DNA from: Prevotella sp.
GTDB taxonomy: Bacteria; Bacteroidota; Bacteroidia; Bacteroidales; Bacteroidaceae
Direction: 5' to 3'
Assembly: GCA_022486815.1 (NCBI GenBank)
Contig: JAKVJW010000006.1
Span: 1-64,000, forward strand
DNA: 64,000 nt
The notes under the pieces are model-generated. The model saw only the letters and a program-made list of their open reading frames with translations, made no database searches and was not told where the DNA came from. A program made the position numbers and the translations under genes. This document shows positions 25,790 to 35,038 of the stretch, piece after piece; the stretch's first letter is position 1; every line of letters starts with the position of its first letter.

Positions 25790-27244
25790 TTAATTTTTCA
25801 GATTTTTCAAGATAAGGAGCAGATGATCCCAGACCATCTGGACAGTTGGGATATAGAGCATCTCATCCGGTGTATGAACATTCTTCAGGGTAGGGCCGAA
25901 ACTGACCATGTCCAGATAGGGATATTTCTCACTGAAGAGACCACATTCCAGACCGGCGTGTATGCCTCGTACCTTCGGCTCTTTATGGAAGAGTGTTTTA
26001 TATGCTTCAACAGCTACTTTGACAAGTTTGCTGTTCGGATTCATCTTCCAGGCAGGGTAACCGTCTGTCACTTCCACTTCAGCACCAGCCAACTGGAATA
26101 CGGCCTTGATGGAATTGGAAATGTTATCCAGATTGCTCATTACGTTAGAACGCTGGCTTGATACGATAACAACTTTGTCACTGTCAGTCTTTACGCTGGC
26201 TATATTGCTTGATGTTTCCACCATCCAGGAAAGTGCTTTATCCTGGCACATTGCAAAGACACCGTTATCCAAAGCCTGCAAAGCCCGTATCAGAGAGACT
26301 GAAACTTGTTGTGGCATGACAGCCTGGGCTTTGGTTTCTTCAAGATTCCAGACCATTGTAGTATCTGTGACATGAAATTCGTCCTCGACTTTTGCCGTAA
26401 ATTCTTTCCAGTCTGCTTTCACAGCTGTTTCCATGTCTGTAGGGATAGCAAATAGTGCTTTACCGTCACGAGGAATGGCATTGTGCATTTTTCCGGAATT
26501 GAATTGAGCCAGATACAATGTTCCCTTTTCTTGTTCAATAAAGAGGAAACGTGTCAGGATCTTAATTGCATTAGCGCGCTTCTTTTCAATATCGTCACCA
26601 GAATGGCCACCTTTGAGGCCTTTTACCGATGCTTCAAGAAAAGTGTAATTTTCCGGTGCGTTCTCAGTATGAAATTTGAAAGTTGCAATGGTACTTTTTC
26701 CACCGGCACAGGATACGAACAATTCACCCTCATCTTCTGAGTCCAGGTTGATCAAATATTTTCCGGTCATGAATCCTGGCTTCATCCCAATGGCACCTGT
26801 AAGTTGCGTTTCTTCATCGCGCGTGAATACACATTCTATAGGGCCATGTTCAATATCGTCGCTGTCAAGAATGGCTAATTCTATAGCATCACCAATACCA
26901 TCATCTGCACCTAAAGTTGTACCCTTGGCTTTGAGCCAATCACCATCTACATAAGTCTGGATAGTATCCTTGGAAAAATCGAAATCGACATCTACCAATT
27001 TGTCACAGACCATATCCATGTGACATTGCAGGATGACGGTAGGGTAATTCTCGAAACCTTTAGTGGCAGGTTTACGGATCAGTACGTTACCGGTTTCATC
27101 TACTCTTGTTTCCAGATGGTGCTTTTGTCCAAATGTTTTCAGATACTCAATCATTTTTTCCTCATGCTTTGAAGGACGAGGAATTTTATTGATTTCAGCA
27201 AATTGCTCAAAGACACGAGCCGGTTTAAGTTCACTCTTGTTCAT
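25790..27244 (-). CDS. pepD: Aminoacyl-histidine dipeptidase (PepD, M20)
   Basis: The 484-aa M20-family metallopeptidase has zinc-ligand motifs 'VILQCHMDMVCDK' and 'TTLGADDGIGDAIELAILD', the catalytic 'FTRDEETQLTGAIGM' and a final His-containing segment 'SFGPTLKNVHTPDEML'. PepD hydrolyses Xaa-His and other dipeptides in the cytoplasm. Length fits the family (about 485 aa). Its start is at 27244, divergent from the small membrane-protein gene. Confidence 0.95.
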   Translation of the reverse strand: MNKSELKPARVFEQFAEINKIPRPSKHEEKMIEYLKTFGQKHHLETRVDETGNVLIRKPATKGFENYPTVILQCHMDMVCDKLVDVDFDFSKDTIQTYVDGDWLKAKGTTLGADDGIGDAIELAILDSDDIEHGPIECVFTRDEETQLTGAIGMKPGFMTGKYLINLDSEDEGELFVSCAGGKSTIATFKFHTENAPENYTFLEASVKGLKGGHSGDDIEKKRANAIKILTRFLFIEQEKGTLYLAQFNSGKMHNAIPRDGKALFAIPTDMETAVKADWKEFTAKVEDEFHVTDTTMVWNLEETKAQAVMPQQVSVSLIRALQALDNGVFAMCQDKALSWMVETSSNIASVKTDSDKVVIVSSQRSNVMSNLDNISNSIKAVFQLAGAEVEVTDGYPAWKMNPNSKLVKVAVEAYKTLFHKEPKVRGIHAGLECGLFSEKYPYLDMVSFGPTLKNVHTPDEMLYIPTVQMVWDHLLLILKNLKN

Positions 27245-27290
27245 TTTGTTTTCTATTATTAAAAAAAACTTCTTTTTATCCCTTTTTTAT

Positions 27291-27321
27291 TTTGTCAATT
27301 ACTTCAAAACTATTATCTTTG
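27291..27321 (+). promoter_or_regulatory. Promoter of the small membrane-protein/OmpH unit
   Basis: -33 TTTG (27291-27294), a 19-nt spacer and -7 TATCTTTG (27314-27321) match the consensus. Transcription would start near 27328, too close to the ATG at 27336 for normal initiation, which favours the ATG at 27363. Confidence 0.8.
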
Positions 27322-27362
27322 TCATCGTTTTAGCCATGAAGTTAATTGCAAAAATAAGGAAA

Positions 27363-27545
27363 ATGATTGAAATATTACTATGCAGCGTGTTAATTATTGC
27401 TATCAGTTTTGCTTTGTTAGCGATTAAGTTACTTTTTAAGAAGAACGGAAAGTTTTCCTCTCCACATATTGAAGATAATCCAGCCCTGCGAAAACAAGGC
27501 ATACATTGTGTGCTTGAACAGGATCGTCAAGCTCAGCGTATCTGA
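27363..27545 (+). CDS. Small single-pass membrane protein (60 aa)
   Basis: From the ATG at 27363, preceded by AAGGAAA, the protein is 'MIEILLCSVLIIAISFALLAIKLLFKKNGKFSSPHIEDNPALRKQGIHCVLEQDRQAQ...'. One N-terminal membrane helix is followed by a short polar tail with one Cys. The ATG at 27336 would add nine basic residues and is the alternative. The pattern 'IKxLFKKNGxF....LRKxGI.C....D' looks like a conserved Bacteroidota small membrane protein, but I cannot name the family. The longer track ORF (27063) overlaps pepD and is not credible. Confidence 0.7.
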   Translation: MIEILLCSVLIIAISFALLAIKLLFKKNGKFSSPHIEDNPALRKQGIHCVLEQDRQAQRI

Positions 27546-27619
27546 TTATATATCTGGATAATAAGAAGTTAACTCTGAGAAGCTCGTTTTGAAAAACAAT
27601 AAGAATTAAAATAAAAGAA

Positions 27620-28219
27620 ATGAAAAAGAACATTTTGGGAACCCTGGCCGTAGCTGCGATTGCTGCTCTCGGTATGACATCTTGTAACAAACAGCAGCCT
27701 CAGGTAGAACCTGAATCTGAAAATTCTAAGGCTCCTGCAAGTCTTAAAGTAGCCTATGTAGAGGTTGACTCTATTATGACGCAATATACTTTTGCAAAGC
27801 AATTTTCTCAACTGCTGCAGAAGAAGAGTGTTAATATCCAGAATACCATTAATGCAAAGGGACAGCAGTTACAAGCTGCTGCAGCAAATTTCCAACAGAA
27901 AGTACAGCAGAATGCTTATACTCGTGATCAGGCACAGGCTATTCAGGAAGGACTTCAGCGCCAACAGGCAGATTTGCAGAGTTTGCAACAGCGTTTAGGG
28001 AGTGAGTTTCAAGCTGAGCAGAGCAAATATAATAAAGCTCTGCATGATTCAATCGCTCATTACCTGACCATATATAACAAAGATAAGAAATATTCCATCA
28101 TCTTCAGTAAGAGTGGTGACAATCTTCTGTATGCCAATAAGTCTTATGATATTACCAATGAAGTTATAGCTGGTTTGAATAAAGCTTATAAAGGTAATCT
28201 CAATAAAACAGAAAAATAA
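27620..28219 (+). CDS. OmpH/Skp-like periplasmic chaperone lipoprotein
   Basis: A lipoprotein signal ('GMTSCNKQQ', Cys about 22) precedes an OmpH/Skp-type domain. 'LKVAYVEVDSIMTQYTFAKQFSQLLQKKS' is the conserved N-terminal strand and helix, a long Gln-rich coiled coil follows (about 70-140), and the C-terminal 'YSIIFSKSGDNLLYANKSYDITNEVIAGLNKAY' closes the fold. Skp-family proteins hold outer-membrane proteins in the periplasm. A lipid anchor is common in Bacteroidota versions. It lies 74 bp downstream of the small membrane protein. Confidence 0.88.
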   Translation: MKKNILGTLAVAAIAALGMTSCNKQQPQVEPESENSKAPASLKVAYVEVDSIMTQYTFAKQFSQLLQKKSVNIQNTINAKGQQLQAAAANFQQKVQQNAYTRDQAQAIQEGLQRQQADLQSLQQRLGSEFQAEQSKYNKALHDSIAHYLTIYNKDKKYSIIFSKSGDNLLYANKSYDITNEVIAGLNKAYKGNLNKTEK

Positions 28220-28232
28220 GAGGTGAAGCAGG

Positions 28233-28886
28233 GTGACCAGAGAGGAACGTTATCATTATATTCTCAGTTACTTTAGAAGGACTGAGCCCCATGTAACCAC
28301 ACAATTGGCATTTGGGAGTGCTTTTCAGTTATTGGTAGCTACCTTATTGAGTGCCCAGTGTACGGATAAACGTATCAATGAGGTGACTCCTGAATTGTTT
28401 CGTCATTATCCGGATGCTCGTTCTATGGCAAAGGCTTCGCAAGAGGATATCCTGTCTTATGTCCATTCAGTTAGTTATCCGAATTCGAAGTCACGTCATT
28501 TGGTCGATTTGAGTCGTATGCTTGTTTCTGACTTTGGCGGGGAGGTCCCTTCAGAGCCGGAACAATTGATCAAGTTGCCAGGAGTAGGGCGTAAGACGGC
28601 TAATGTGTTACAGGCTGTCTGGTTTGGTAAAGCAGTGATGCCTGTTGATACACATGTCTATCGTGTCAGTCATCGGATGGGACTGGTTCCGAAGACTGCT
28701 GATACTCCTCGAAAGGTAGAAGATTACCTGACAGGGCATATCCCTTCTGCAGACTTGGCAAATGCTCATCATTGGCTGTTATTGCATGGTCGGTATATCT
28801 GTAAGAGTCAACGTCCTGAATGCGAGAAATGCTTTTTTGAAAAGTATTGCCCTAAACTTTTTGTAGGAAGTAAGTTGGATAAATAA
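28233..28886 (+). CDS. nth: Endonuclease III (DNA glycosylase/AP lyase)
   Basis: The helix-hairpin-helix 'LPGVGRKTANVL' carries the catalytic Lys (about 121), and 'MPVDTHVYRVSHRMGLV' carries the catalytic Asp (about 139). The C-terminal 4Fe-4S loop is 'CKSQRPECEKCFFEKYCP' with four Cys. It removes oxidised pyrimidines in base-excision repair. The start is GTG (28233), 13 nt after the OmpH-like stop, with GAGGTGAAGC upstream. Length 217 aa is typical. Confidence 0.95.
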   Translation: MTREERYHYILSYFRRTEPHVTTQLAFGSAFQLLVATLLSAQCTDKRINEVTPELFRHYPDARSMAKASQEDILSYVHSVSYPNSKSRHLVDLSRMLVSDFGGEVPSEPEQLIKLPGVGRKTANVLQAVWFGKAVMPVDTHVYRVSHRMGLVPKTADTPRKVEDYLTGHIPSADLANAHHWLLLHGRYICKSQRPECEKCFFEKYCPKLFVGSKLDK

Positions 28887-28922
28887 TTTGATTTGAAATA
28901 TTTTTTATAGAATTGATGATTT

Positions 28923-29639
28923 ATGCATATTCTTCCGATTGATCATTTTCTTAAGAGCATTGCCGCTCATAATGAACGAACTTGGTTTGCAGAACACAAG
29001 GACGAATTTATAGTCAGTAGAGACAATTTTGCGGAAGGTTTAGATCAGGCAATAGCAGCAATATCCAAGTTTGATCCTGAAATAGCCCATTTAACGGCGA
29101 AGGACTGTATGTATCGTTTTTACCGTGATACTCGTTTCTCTCCTGATAAATCTCCTTACAAGAACCACTTCGGAGGATTTATTTGTGCACATGGGAAAAA
29201 ATCTCTTCGATGTGGTTATTATATTCATATACAACCAGGGCATAGTTTTATTTCCCAAGGTTGTTATTGGTTGCCAACCAATATATTGACTTCTGTTAGA
29301 AATGAGATCATGGGTAACATTGATACGTGGAGAAAAGCTGTCGAAAATGGGAAATTTGTCGCTCTTTTCGGTTATCCGAATGAAGGGAAAATTGATGAGA
29401 ATGGTCTTGTAATTACCGATAAAGGATTTGGTTTTAGTCATTTAAAGACGGCACCTAAAGGCTTTCCGAAAGATTATCCTTTCATCCAATATTTAAGGAT
29501 GAAAGATTTTGCTACTTGGATTCGTGTCGATGATGATTTCTTTGAAGGAGATCAGTGGCTTGATAAGATTGTAGAAATCTTCAAGGTCGGTAAGCCTATG
29601 ATGGATTTTCTGAATGAGGTTATTGATGACTATGAATAG
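28923..29639 (+). CDS. DUF2461 domain protein (TIGR02453-like)
   Basis: The 238-aa cytoplasmic protein has the family motifs 'FLKSIAAHNERTWFAEHKDEF', 'RFYRDTRFSPDKSPYKNHFGGFI' and 'GYYIHIQPGHSFISQGCYWLP'. The biochemical function of this family is not established. It follows nth by 36 bp and ends just before a strong bidirectional terminator. Confidence 0.88.
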   Translation: MHILPIDHFLKSIAAHNERTWFAEHKDEFIVSRDNFAEGLDQAIAAISKFDPEIAHLTAKDCMYRFYRDTRFSPDKSPYKNHFGGFICAHGKKSLRCGYYIHIQPGHSFISQGCYWLPTNILTSVRNEIMGNIDTWRKAVENGKFVALFGYPNEGKIDENGLVITDKGFGFSHLKTAPKGFPKDYPFIQYLRMKDFATWIRVDDDFFEGDQWLDKIVEIFKVGKPMMDFLNEVIDDYE

Positions 29640-29681
29640 AATTCATAATTTATTAAACTCCAATTCTGGAATTGAGTTTAT

Positions 29682-29720
29682 AAAAATGCGGGCAGACTTA
29701 AAAAGTCTGCCCGCATTTTT
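29682..29720. terminator. Strong bidirectional terminator between convergent genes
   Basis: AAAAATGCGGGCAGACTT (29682-29699) is fully complementary to AAGTCTGCCCGCATTTTT (29703-29720). The A/T ends provide T-tracts in both directions, serving DUF2461 on plus and the GYF_2 gene on minus. A second smaller stem (AACTC/GAGTT) lies at about 29655-29679. Confidence 0.9.
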
Positions 29721-29766
29721 TATAAGATTCAGAAAAAATCAAATATTATTTTTATAATCTGTATTG

Positions 29767-30810
29767 TCAGTTGACACCGAATATATTCATGATCCGGTTG
29801 ATGACCCGGTCAATGGTTGTAGAATCGGTGACCTGATTGATTTCCTTCTCTATTTTATGTTCCACATTTTTCTGAACCTTATTACTGATCTGAGAAGCAA
29901 TACGGTCTGCAGTTTGATTCGCTGGCTGGTCAGGATTACTATTCTCTTTCTGGTCAGAATTCTGTTGCTCATCTTGCTGGTCAGCATCATCATCCTGTTG
30001 CAACTGGTCTTGATTCCGGGATTGAATATCCATTTGATTCGGGTTAGTTTTATCGAGGGCCTTCAGAATATCATCTTCATTGAGGGTATGTACCTTACCC
30101 AGAATACCGAAACTTACGGTGTGATCTCTACCATCAAAATGGACAGTTGTCTTTGAGAAAAGAAGATAATTATGATATTGCAACAAGTTGTCCATAGCCG
30201 TATCAAAGAATGTACCCGTAATCATACGTGTGAGCATACTGAATCCCTGAGTAAAGATGTCATCTGACTGTTCATTAGGATTATCATTGGAAGCTTTTTC
30301 TATGGCAGTAGTGAGTTCACTCTTGATGGCATTCTCATGATCTTGTTTGTTCGGATTTGTAAAGATAAAGAATAGTAAGGCAACAATGATTACTGCCGAG
30401 GCTATCAACCATGAGGTATGCTTTTTCTTTTTTTTATCTTCGTTGAGATGTTCATCTTGCGTTTCAGTTGGAGGAGTTGTGGCATATTCCTTTTCACCAT
30501 TGGTGTTTTCTTCTGATGCACCCATTCCGCCAGAGAGGTTATCAGTGGTATCCTGTGGGTTTTGATCAGTCTCTTGTCCTGCATCGGAATTAGGTAATAC
30601 CGGTGACTGATTTTCCGGAGAATAAGGAGGGGGTGTCTGCTGAGGACCTCCGGTGATAATGTATTTAAGTTGTTCTACCTGCCATGCAGGAGTCCAGTTT
30701 GACATACCTTCGGCCCACACAAGCGTCTCAGAAGTTATATGCCTTTGAGCGAGTTGATTAATGGTAAACGGACCTGTCTGTTTACCATTTTCAATCATGA
30801 AATATTCCAT
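29767..30810 (-). CDS. GYF_2-domain membrane protein
   Basis: The N-terminal domain 'MEYFMIENGKQTGPFTINQLAQRHITSETLVWAEGMSNWTPAWQV' is a GYF_2 (DUF4339) domain, thought to bind proline-rich or other peptides. A Pro/Thr/Glu/Asp-rich linker, a KKKKK stop and one membrane helix follow (about 133-151). The C-terminal 190 residues are polar with a Gln/Asp/Asn-rich stretch ('QDQLQQDDDADQQDEQQNSDQ'). The first domain should be cytoplasmic and the tail outside. It is the third gene of the valS-C11-GYF unit (29-bp gap). Confidence 0.8.
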   Translation of the reverse strand: MEYFMIENGKQTGPFTINQLAQRHITSETLVWAEGMSNWTPAWQVEQLKYIITGGPQQTPPPYSPENQSPVLPNSDAGQETDQNPQDTTDNLSGGMGASEENTNGEKEYATTPPTETQDEHLNEDKKKKKHTSWLIASAVIIVALLFFIFTNPNKQDHENAIKSELTTAIEKASNDNPNEQSDDIFTQGFSMLTRMITGTFFDTAMDNLLQYHNYLLFSKTTVHFDGRDHTVSFGILGKVHTLNEDDILKALDKTNPNQMDIQSRNQDQLQQDDDADQQDEQQNSDQKENSNPDQPANQTADRIASQISNKVQKNVEHKIEKEINQVTDSTTIDRVINRIMNIFGVN

Positions 30811-30839
30811 GCTTATATGCTAAATGATTAATATTAAAT

Positions 30840-32084
30840 TTAGTGTGTTGTTTTCCACCATTCAGTTTTTTCTTTTCCTTTCAGAGCCACACGATTGGTA
30901 CTTGGATCAGAAATGGCAATCCCACAATAATTTATGATAGGAATAAGATTATCATCACTTCTCAATGCCGTGTAGAGGGAACTCGTATGGGCTGTATGGC
31001 GTACAAGAGACTGGATAGTATCCTGAAAAGACTTTAAGAGTGCCTCATCTATCTTCTGATGGTTAGTGCCTGTAAGATGATTGACATAATCATAGAGGTC
31101 ATAAAAGATAGGAGAGTTGTATCCTCCAAGGATTTGGACTTTGCCTAAAGAGTCTTCTGAAAGAGAATAACTCTTGTTGATTTTCTTCATAATAGCTGCT
31201 AGTCCATCCAATTTTCTGCAGTCTATAGCCGAAAGAGCACCATAAGGATACTGGTAATTTTTATAGAAATCATAGAATTCACTTACCAATGAAGTATATG
31301 ATGGTGCTTGAGAACTCAAGTTGCCCCACATTTCTTTATAAGGCATTCCTATATCCATGACCTCACTGGTGGAGGCTAACAGAAAATTAGTAACATTACG
31401 TAAAGTGTATGCTGTTTCCACATTGGCCATATAACAGTCATCAAAGAGGATATACTGGAATTTAACTCTTGCACCAGCTATTCCTTCTGCAAGAGTGGGT
31501 ATATCTGTAGCATAATCTTTCAGATCGGTGACACTGCCGAAAAAGCGAGTTCTGATTAAATTCGTTATTTTGTAGAATGTGGCCATTGCCTCATACGGAT
31601 AGTGAGTCCAGTCATCCTTGTATGTCCATCCAGTCCCATGGCTACCTATAATCAATGCGTAGTTTAAAGCAGGAGCATTGGTTTTCACATCATTCAGGAT
31701 TTCAGTGATACCTGATGCAGAAGTATAAAAGTTGCCTGTGTAGTCCTTGATCGATTTATGTATGAAGTCACCCCGGTTGTAAATGATCTCATAGAGTTGA
31801 GAGTTAGCGGCAGAAGTGCTTAGAAATACCAATACCTTCTTATTGCTGAGGCCTCCGGCATTTTTGATGCCCTCCTGGATGCTGTCCAGATTCTGTAGGA
31901 AAATGGAGTAGAGTCCATTATCCGAATTAGAGCCTGTCCATGGCATATATACGAGAATGGTTTGTTGATTAATGCCACTATTGTCACCATCCGTAATTCC
32001 GTTTCCACTGCTACAACTACCTAAGGCAAGTAGCAGTAAGAAACAAGATAAAAATATAATGAAGCGTTTTTTCTTCGCCTTCAT
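30840..32084 (-). CDS. Clostripain-family (C11) cysteine protease lipoprotein
   Basis: A lipoprotein signal ends at 'LALGSCSSGNG' (Cys24). The C11 fold is shown by 'ILVYMPWTGSN', the catalytic His in 'YALIIGSHGTGW' (about H149) and the catalytic Cys in 'QYILFDDCYMANVETAYTLR' (about C217). The family typically cleaves after Arg or Lys and self-activates; Bacteroidota lipoprotein members act in the envelope. The ATG lies 1 bp from the valS stop, so translation may be coupled to valS. Confidence 0.9.
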   Translation of the reverse strand: MKAKKKRFIIFLSCFLLLLALGSCSSGNGITDGDNSGINQQTILVYMPWTGSNSDNGLYSIFLQNLDSIQEGIKNAGGLSNKKVLVFLSTSAANSQLYEIIYNRGDFIHKSIKDYTGNFYTSASGITEILNDVKTNAPALNYALIIGSHGTGWTYKDDWTHYPYEAMATFYKITNLIRTRFFGSVTDLKDYATDIPTLAEGIAGARVKFQYILFDDCYMANVETAYTLRNVTNFLLASTSEVMDIGMPYKEMWGNLSSQAPSYTSLVSEFYDFYKNYQYPYGALSAIDCRKLDGLAAIMKKINKSYSLSEDSLGKVQILGGYNSPIFYDLYDYVNHLTGTNHQKIDEALLKSFQDTIQSLVRHTAHTSSLYTALRSDDNLIPIINYCGIAISDPSTNRVALKGKEKTEWWKTTH

Positions 32085-32085
32085 A

Positions 32086-34773
32086 TTATTTGTTTTTCTC
32101 GAGCTCTGCTATAGTTTCGTTCAAGATCTGAATTTTCCCCTCTGCGTCGTCCTGTTTTTTGCGTTCACGATTTACGACGGCTTCAGGAGCATGTGATACA
32201 AAATTCTGATTACCGAGTTTGGCTTTTACTCCTTTCAGAAAACCTTCCAGATGTTGGAGTTGGGCCTTTGCTTTAGCTATTTCAGTATCAACATCAATCA
32301 AACTCCCGATAGGGACTGCAAATTCGTCTGTATCGACCATGAAGCCACTAGCATCTGCTGACTTTTCTGTAACAGTTGCTATCTCTGATAGATTAGCCAT
32401 TTTCAGGATGATAGCACTCCACGTATCAGCATGATGGTGATTGACCGACTGTAGTACAAGTTGTTCTTTCGGAGCAATATTTTTCTGATTACGAACAGTC
32501 CGGACGCCGCTCACCACCTGTTTTACTTGTTCTATCTGAGCACACATCTTCTTCTCAGCATCAGTAGGCAAAGCGATTTGAAGCGTTGAACTCATAATAC
32601 TTTCACCGTCTTTACGTGGATAGATATGCTGCCAGAGTTCTTCTGTGATAAATGGCATGAACGGATGTAACATCTTCAGGAGACTCTCGAAGAATTTCAG
32701 AGTAGCATCATAAGTCTTTTTATCAAGTGGTTTACCATATTCCGGTTTGATCATCTCCAGATACCAACCGGAGAATTCGTCCCAGAACAAACGGTATATA
32801 GTCATCAAGGCTTCAGAGATACGATATTCCTTGAATTGTGCATTCATTTCCGCATTGGTAACTTTCAAACGTGCATCAAACCATTTGACGGCAATTCTGC
32901 ACGCTTCTGATGGTTCGCTGTCATCTGTCTGCCATCCCTTTACCAGACGGAAAGCATTCCAGATTTTATTATTGAAGTTGCGGCCTTGTTCACACAGACT
33001 TTCATCGAATAGGATATCATTACCGGCTGGAGCACTCAGCATCATTCCCATACGTACCCCATCGGCACCATATTTATCAATCAGCGTGATCGGGTCAGGA
33101 GAGTTTCCCAGACTCTTACTCATCTTACGTCCCTGCTTATCTCTGACGATTCCAGTAAAATAGACATGCTTGAAAGGATAGGTACCCTTGTATTCATATC
33201 CAGCCATAATCATACGTGCTACCCAGAAGAAGATGATATCAGGACCTGTTACCAGATCATTTGTAGGATAGTAATATTTGATGTCATCATTATCAGGATG
33301 GTTGATGCCATCGAACACTGATATTGGCCAGAGCCATGAAGAAAACCAGGTATCCAGACAGTCACTTTCCTGTTCCATGTCTTCTGCTTTGACTGCCGGA
33401 TTCTTCTTTTGGGCCAGTTTTAAAGCTTCTTCTGCATTTTCTGCTACCACAAAGTCCTTATGTCCTTCTACGGTAGTATAGTAATAAGCCGGAATGCGAT
33501 GTCCCCACCATAGTTGACGACTGATGCACCAGTCTTTAATGTTTTCCAGCCAATGGCGATAAGTGTTCTTGTATTTCTTGGGATAGAACTCTATCGTATC
33601 ATCCATTACAGGAGGCAGAGCAATAGCTGCAAAGTGCTTCATGCTCAGAAACCATTGTGTGCTCAATTTCGGTTCTATAGGCACATTGGTACGTTCTGAA
33701 AATCCTACTTTGTTGTCATAGTCTTCTACCTTCTCCATCAGACCGGCCGCATCAAGGTCAATGGCAATCTGTTTCCTGACTTCCATACGATCCTGTCCTA
33801 TATACATGCCGGCTGCTTTGGAGATAGTTCCATTGTCATTGAAGATATCAATGGTTTCCAGATGATGCTTTAAGCCAAGGGCATGGTCATTTATGTCATG
33901 GGCAGGAGTGACTTTCAGACAGCCCGTACCGAATTCAATGTCTACGTAATCGTCTTCGATTACCGGAATTGACCGGTTGACGAGAGGTACGATGACATGC
34001 TTTCCTTTGAGCCAAGTGTTCTTCTTGTCTTTTGGATTGATGCACATTGCAGAGTCACCCATTATGGTTTCAGGACGAGTAGTTGCAACTACAGCGTAAA
34101 AACCCTTTTCATCTTGATGAATGACATTCTCTTTATCTTCACGTTTGCAATCTTGCTCTACAACACGATACTTCAAATAATAAAGTTTGGAATGTTCATT
34201 CTTGTAGATTACTTCCTCGTCAGAGAGAGCAGTCTGAGCCTTCGGGTCCCAGTTGACCATCCGTGCCCCGCGATAGATATACCCCTTGTGATATAGATCT
34301 ATGAAAACTTTTATGACTCCTTTGCTACGGGTCTCATCCATGGTAAAAGCAGTTCTGTCCCAGTCGCATGAGCATCCAAGCCGGCGCAACTGTTTCAGAA
34401 TAATACCTCCATGCTCCCGTGTCCATTTCCATGCTTCATCAAGGAATTGCTCCCGTGTCAGGTCAGATTTCTTGATACCTTTCTGAGCGAGCTTGTTGAC
34501 TACTTTAGCTTCGGTAGCGATGCTGGCATGATCGGTTCCGGGTACCCAACAAGCATTTTTTCCTTCCATGCGAGCATGTCGTACGAGAATATCCTGTATA
34601 GTATTATTCAGCATGTGCCCCATGTGCAGTACTCCTGTTACATTAGGAGGAGGAATGACGATGGTATAAGGTTCACGTCCGTCAGGATGAGAACTGAAGA
34701 GTTGATGCTCAATCCAGTATTGATACCATTTGGATTCCACTGTTTGTGGGTCATACTTACTTGCTAATTCCAT
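32086..34773 (-). CDS. valS: Valine-tRNA ligase
   Basis: The protein from the ATG at 34773 (895 aa) begins '[26 protein letters not shown]', the usual ValRS start. HIGH-like '[17 protein letters not shown]', '[13 protein letters not shown]', KMSKS '[14 protein letters not shown]' and a C-terminal coiled coil are present. The track start (34899) lies in the -7 box of the promoter at 34897-34904 and adds 42 non-homologous residues, so I reject it. The enzyme charges tRNA-Val and edits threonine. Confidence 0.97.
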   Translation of the reverse strand: MELASKYDPQTVESKWYQYWIEHQLFSSHPDGREPYTIVIPPPNVTGVLHMGHMLNNTIQDILVRHARMEGKNACWVPGTDHASIATEAKVVNKLAQKGIKKSDLTREQFLDEAWKWTREHGGIILKQLRRLGCSCDWDRTAFTMDETRSKGVIKVFIDLYHKGYIYRGARMVNWDPKAQTALSDEEVIYKNEHSKLYYLKYRVVEQDCKREDKENVIHQDEKGFYAVVATTRPETIMGDSAMCINPKDKKNTWLKGKHVIVPLVNRSIPVIEDDYVDIEFGTGCLKVTPAHDINDHALGLKHHLETIDIFNDNGTISKAAGMYIGQDRMEVRKQIAIDLDAAGLMEKVEDYDNKVGFSERTNVPIEPKLSTQWFLSMKHFAAIALPPVMDDTIEFYPKKYKNTYRHWLENIKDWCISRQLWWGHRIPAYYYTTVEGHKDFVVAENAEEALKLAQKKNPAVKAEDMEQESDCLDTWFSSWLWPISVFDGINHPDNDDIKYYYPTNDLVTGPDIIFFWVARMIMAGYEYKGTYPFKHVYFTGIVRDKQGRKMSKSLGNSPDPITLIDKYGADGVRMGMMLSAPAGNDILFDESLCEQGRNFNNKIWNAFRLVKGWQTDDSEPSEACRIAVKWFDARLKVTNAEMNAQFKEYRISEALMTIYRLFWDEFSGWYLEMIKPEYGKPLDKKTYDATLKFFESLLKMLHPFMPFITEELWQHIYPRKDGESIMSSTLQIALPTDAEKKMCAQIEQVKQVVSGVRTVRNQKNIAPKEQLVLQSVNHHHADTWSAIILKMANLSEIATVTEKSADASGFMVDTDEFAVPIGSLIDVDTEIAKAKAQLQHLEGFLKGVKAKLGNQNFVSHAPEAVVNRERKKQDDAEGKIQILNETIAELEKNK

Positions 34774-34896
34774 TTTATATATTGATTTTAAATTCTTTTT
34801 GACTTTCTCCGGAGAACGTGATGAATTATCTTTATGTACCTTTTTATAATAAACAGGGTATCTGTTTCCCGTTCTCTTTATAGTAATATAATGGTG

Positions 34897-34928
34897 CAAA
34901 TTTACTAATTTTCTTTTTAAATAGTGAA
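34897..34928 (-). promoter_or_regulatory. valS promoter
   Basis: On the minus strand, TTTC (34925-34928), a 20-nt spacer and TAAATTTG (34897-34904) place the transcript start near 34890. That leaves a leader of about 115 nt before the ATG at 34773. Confidence 0.7.
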
Positions 34929-34977
34929 AAAATCAATGATTTAATATTTCGTTTTACGAAAATGTATGAATGTATAG

Positions 34978-35007
34978 GTTGCGTATTCTAATTATTTTGT
35001 ACCTTTG
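34978..35007 (+). promoter_or_regulatory. mazG operon promoter
   Basis: GTTG (34978-34981), an 18-nt spacer and -7 TACCTTTG (35000-35007) fit the consensus. The GTG start of mazG lies 31 nt downstream. Confidence 0.65.
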
Positions 35008-35038
35008 TGCATATAGAACGTAAGTTGAAATCTGTTAA

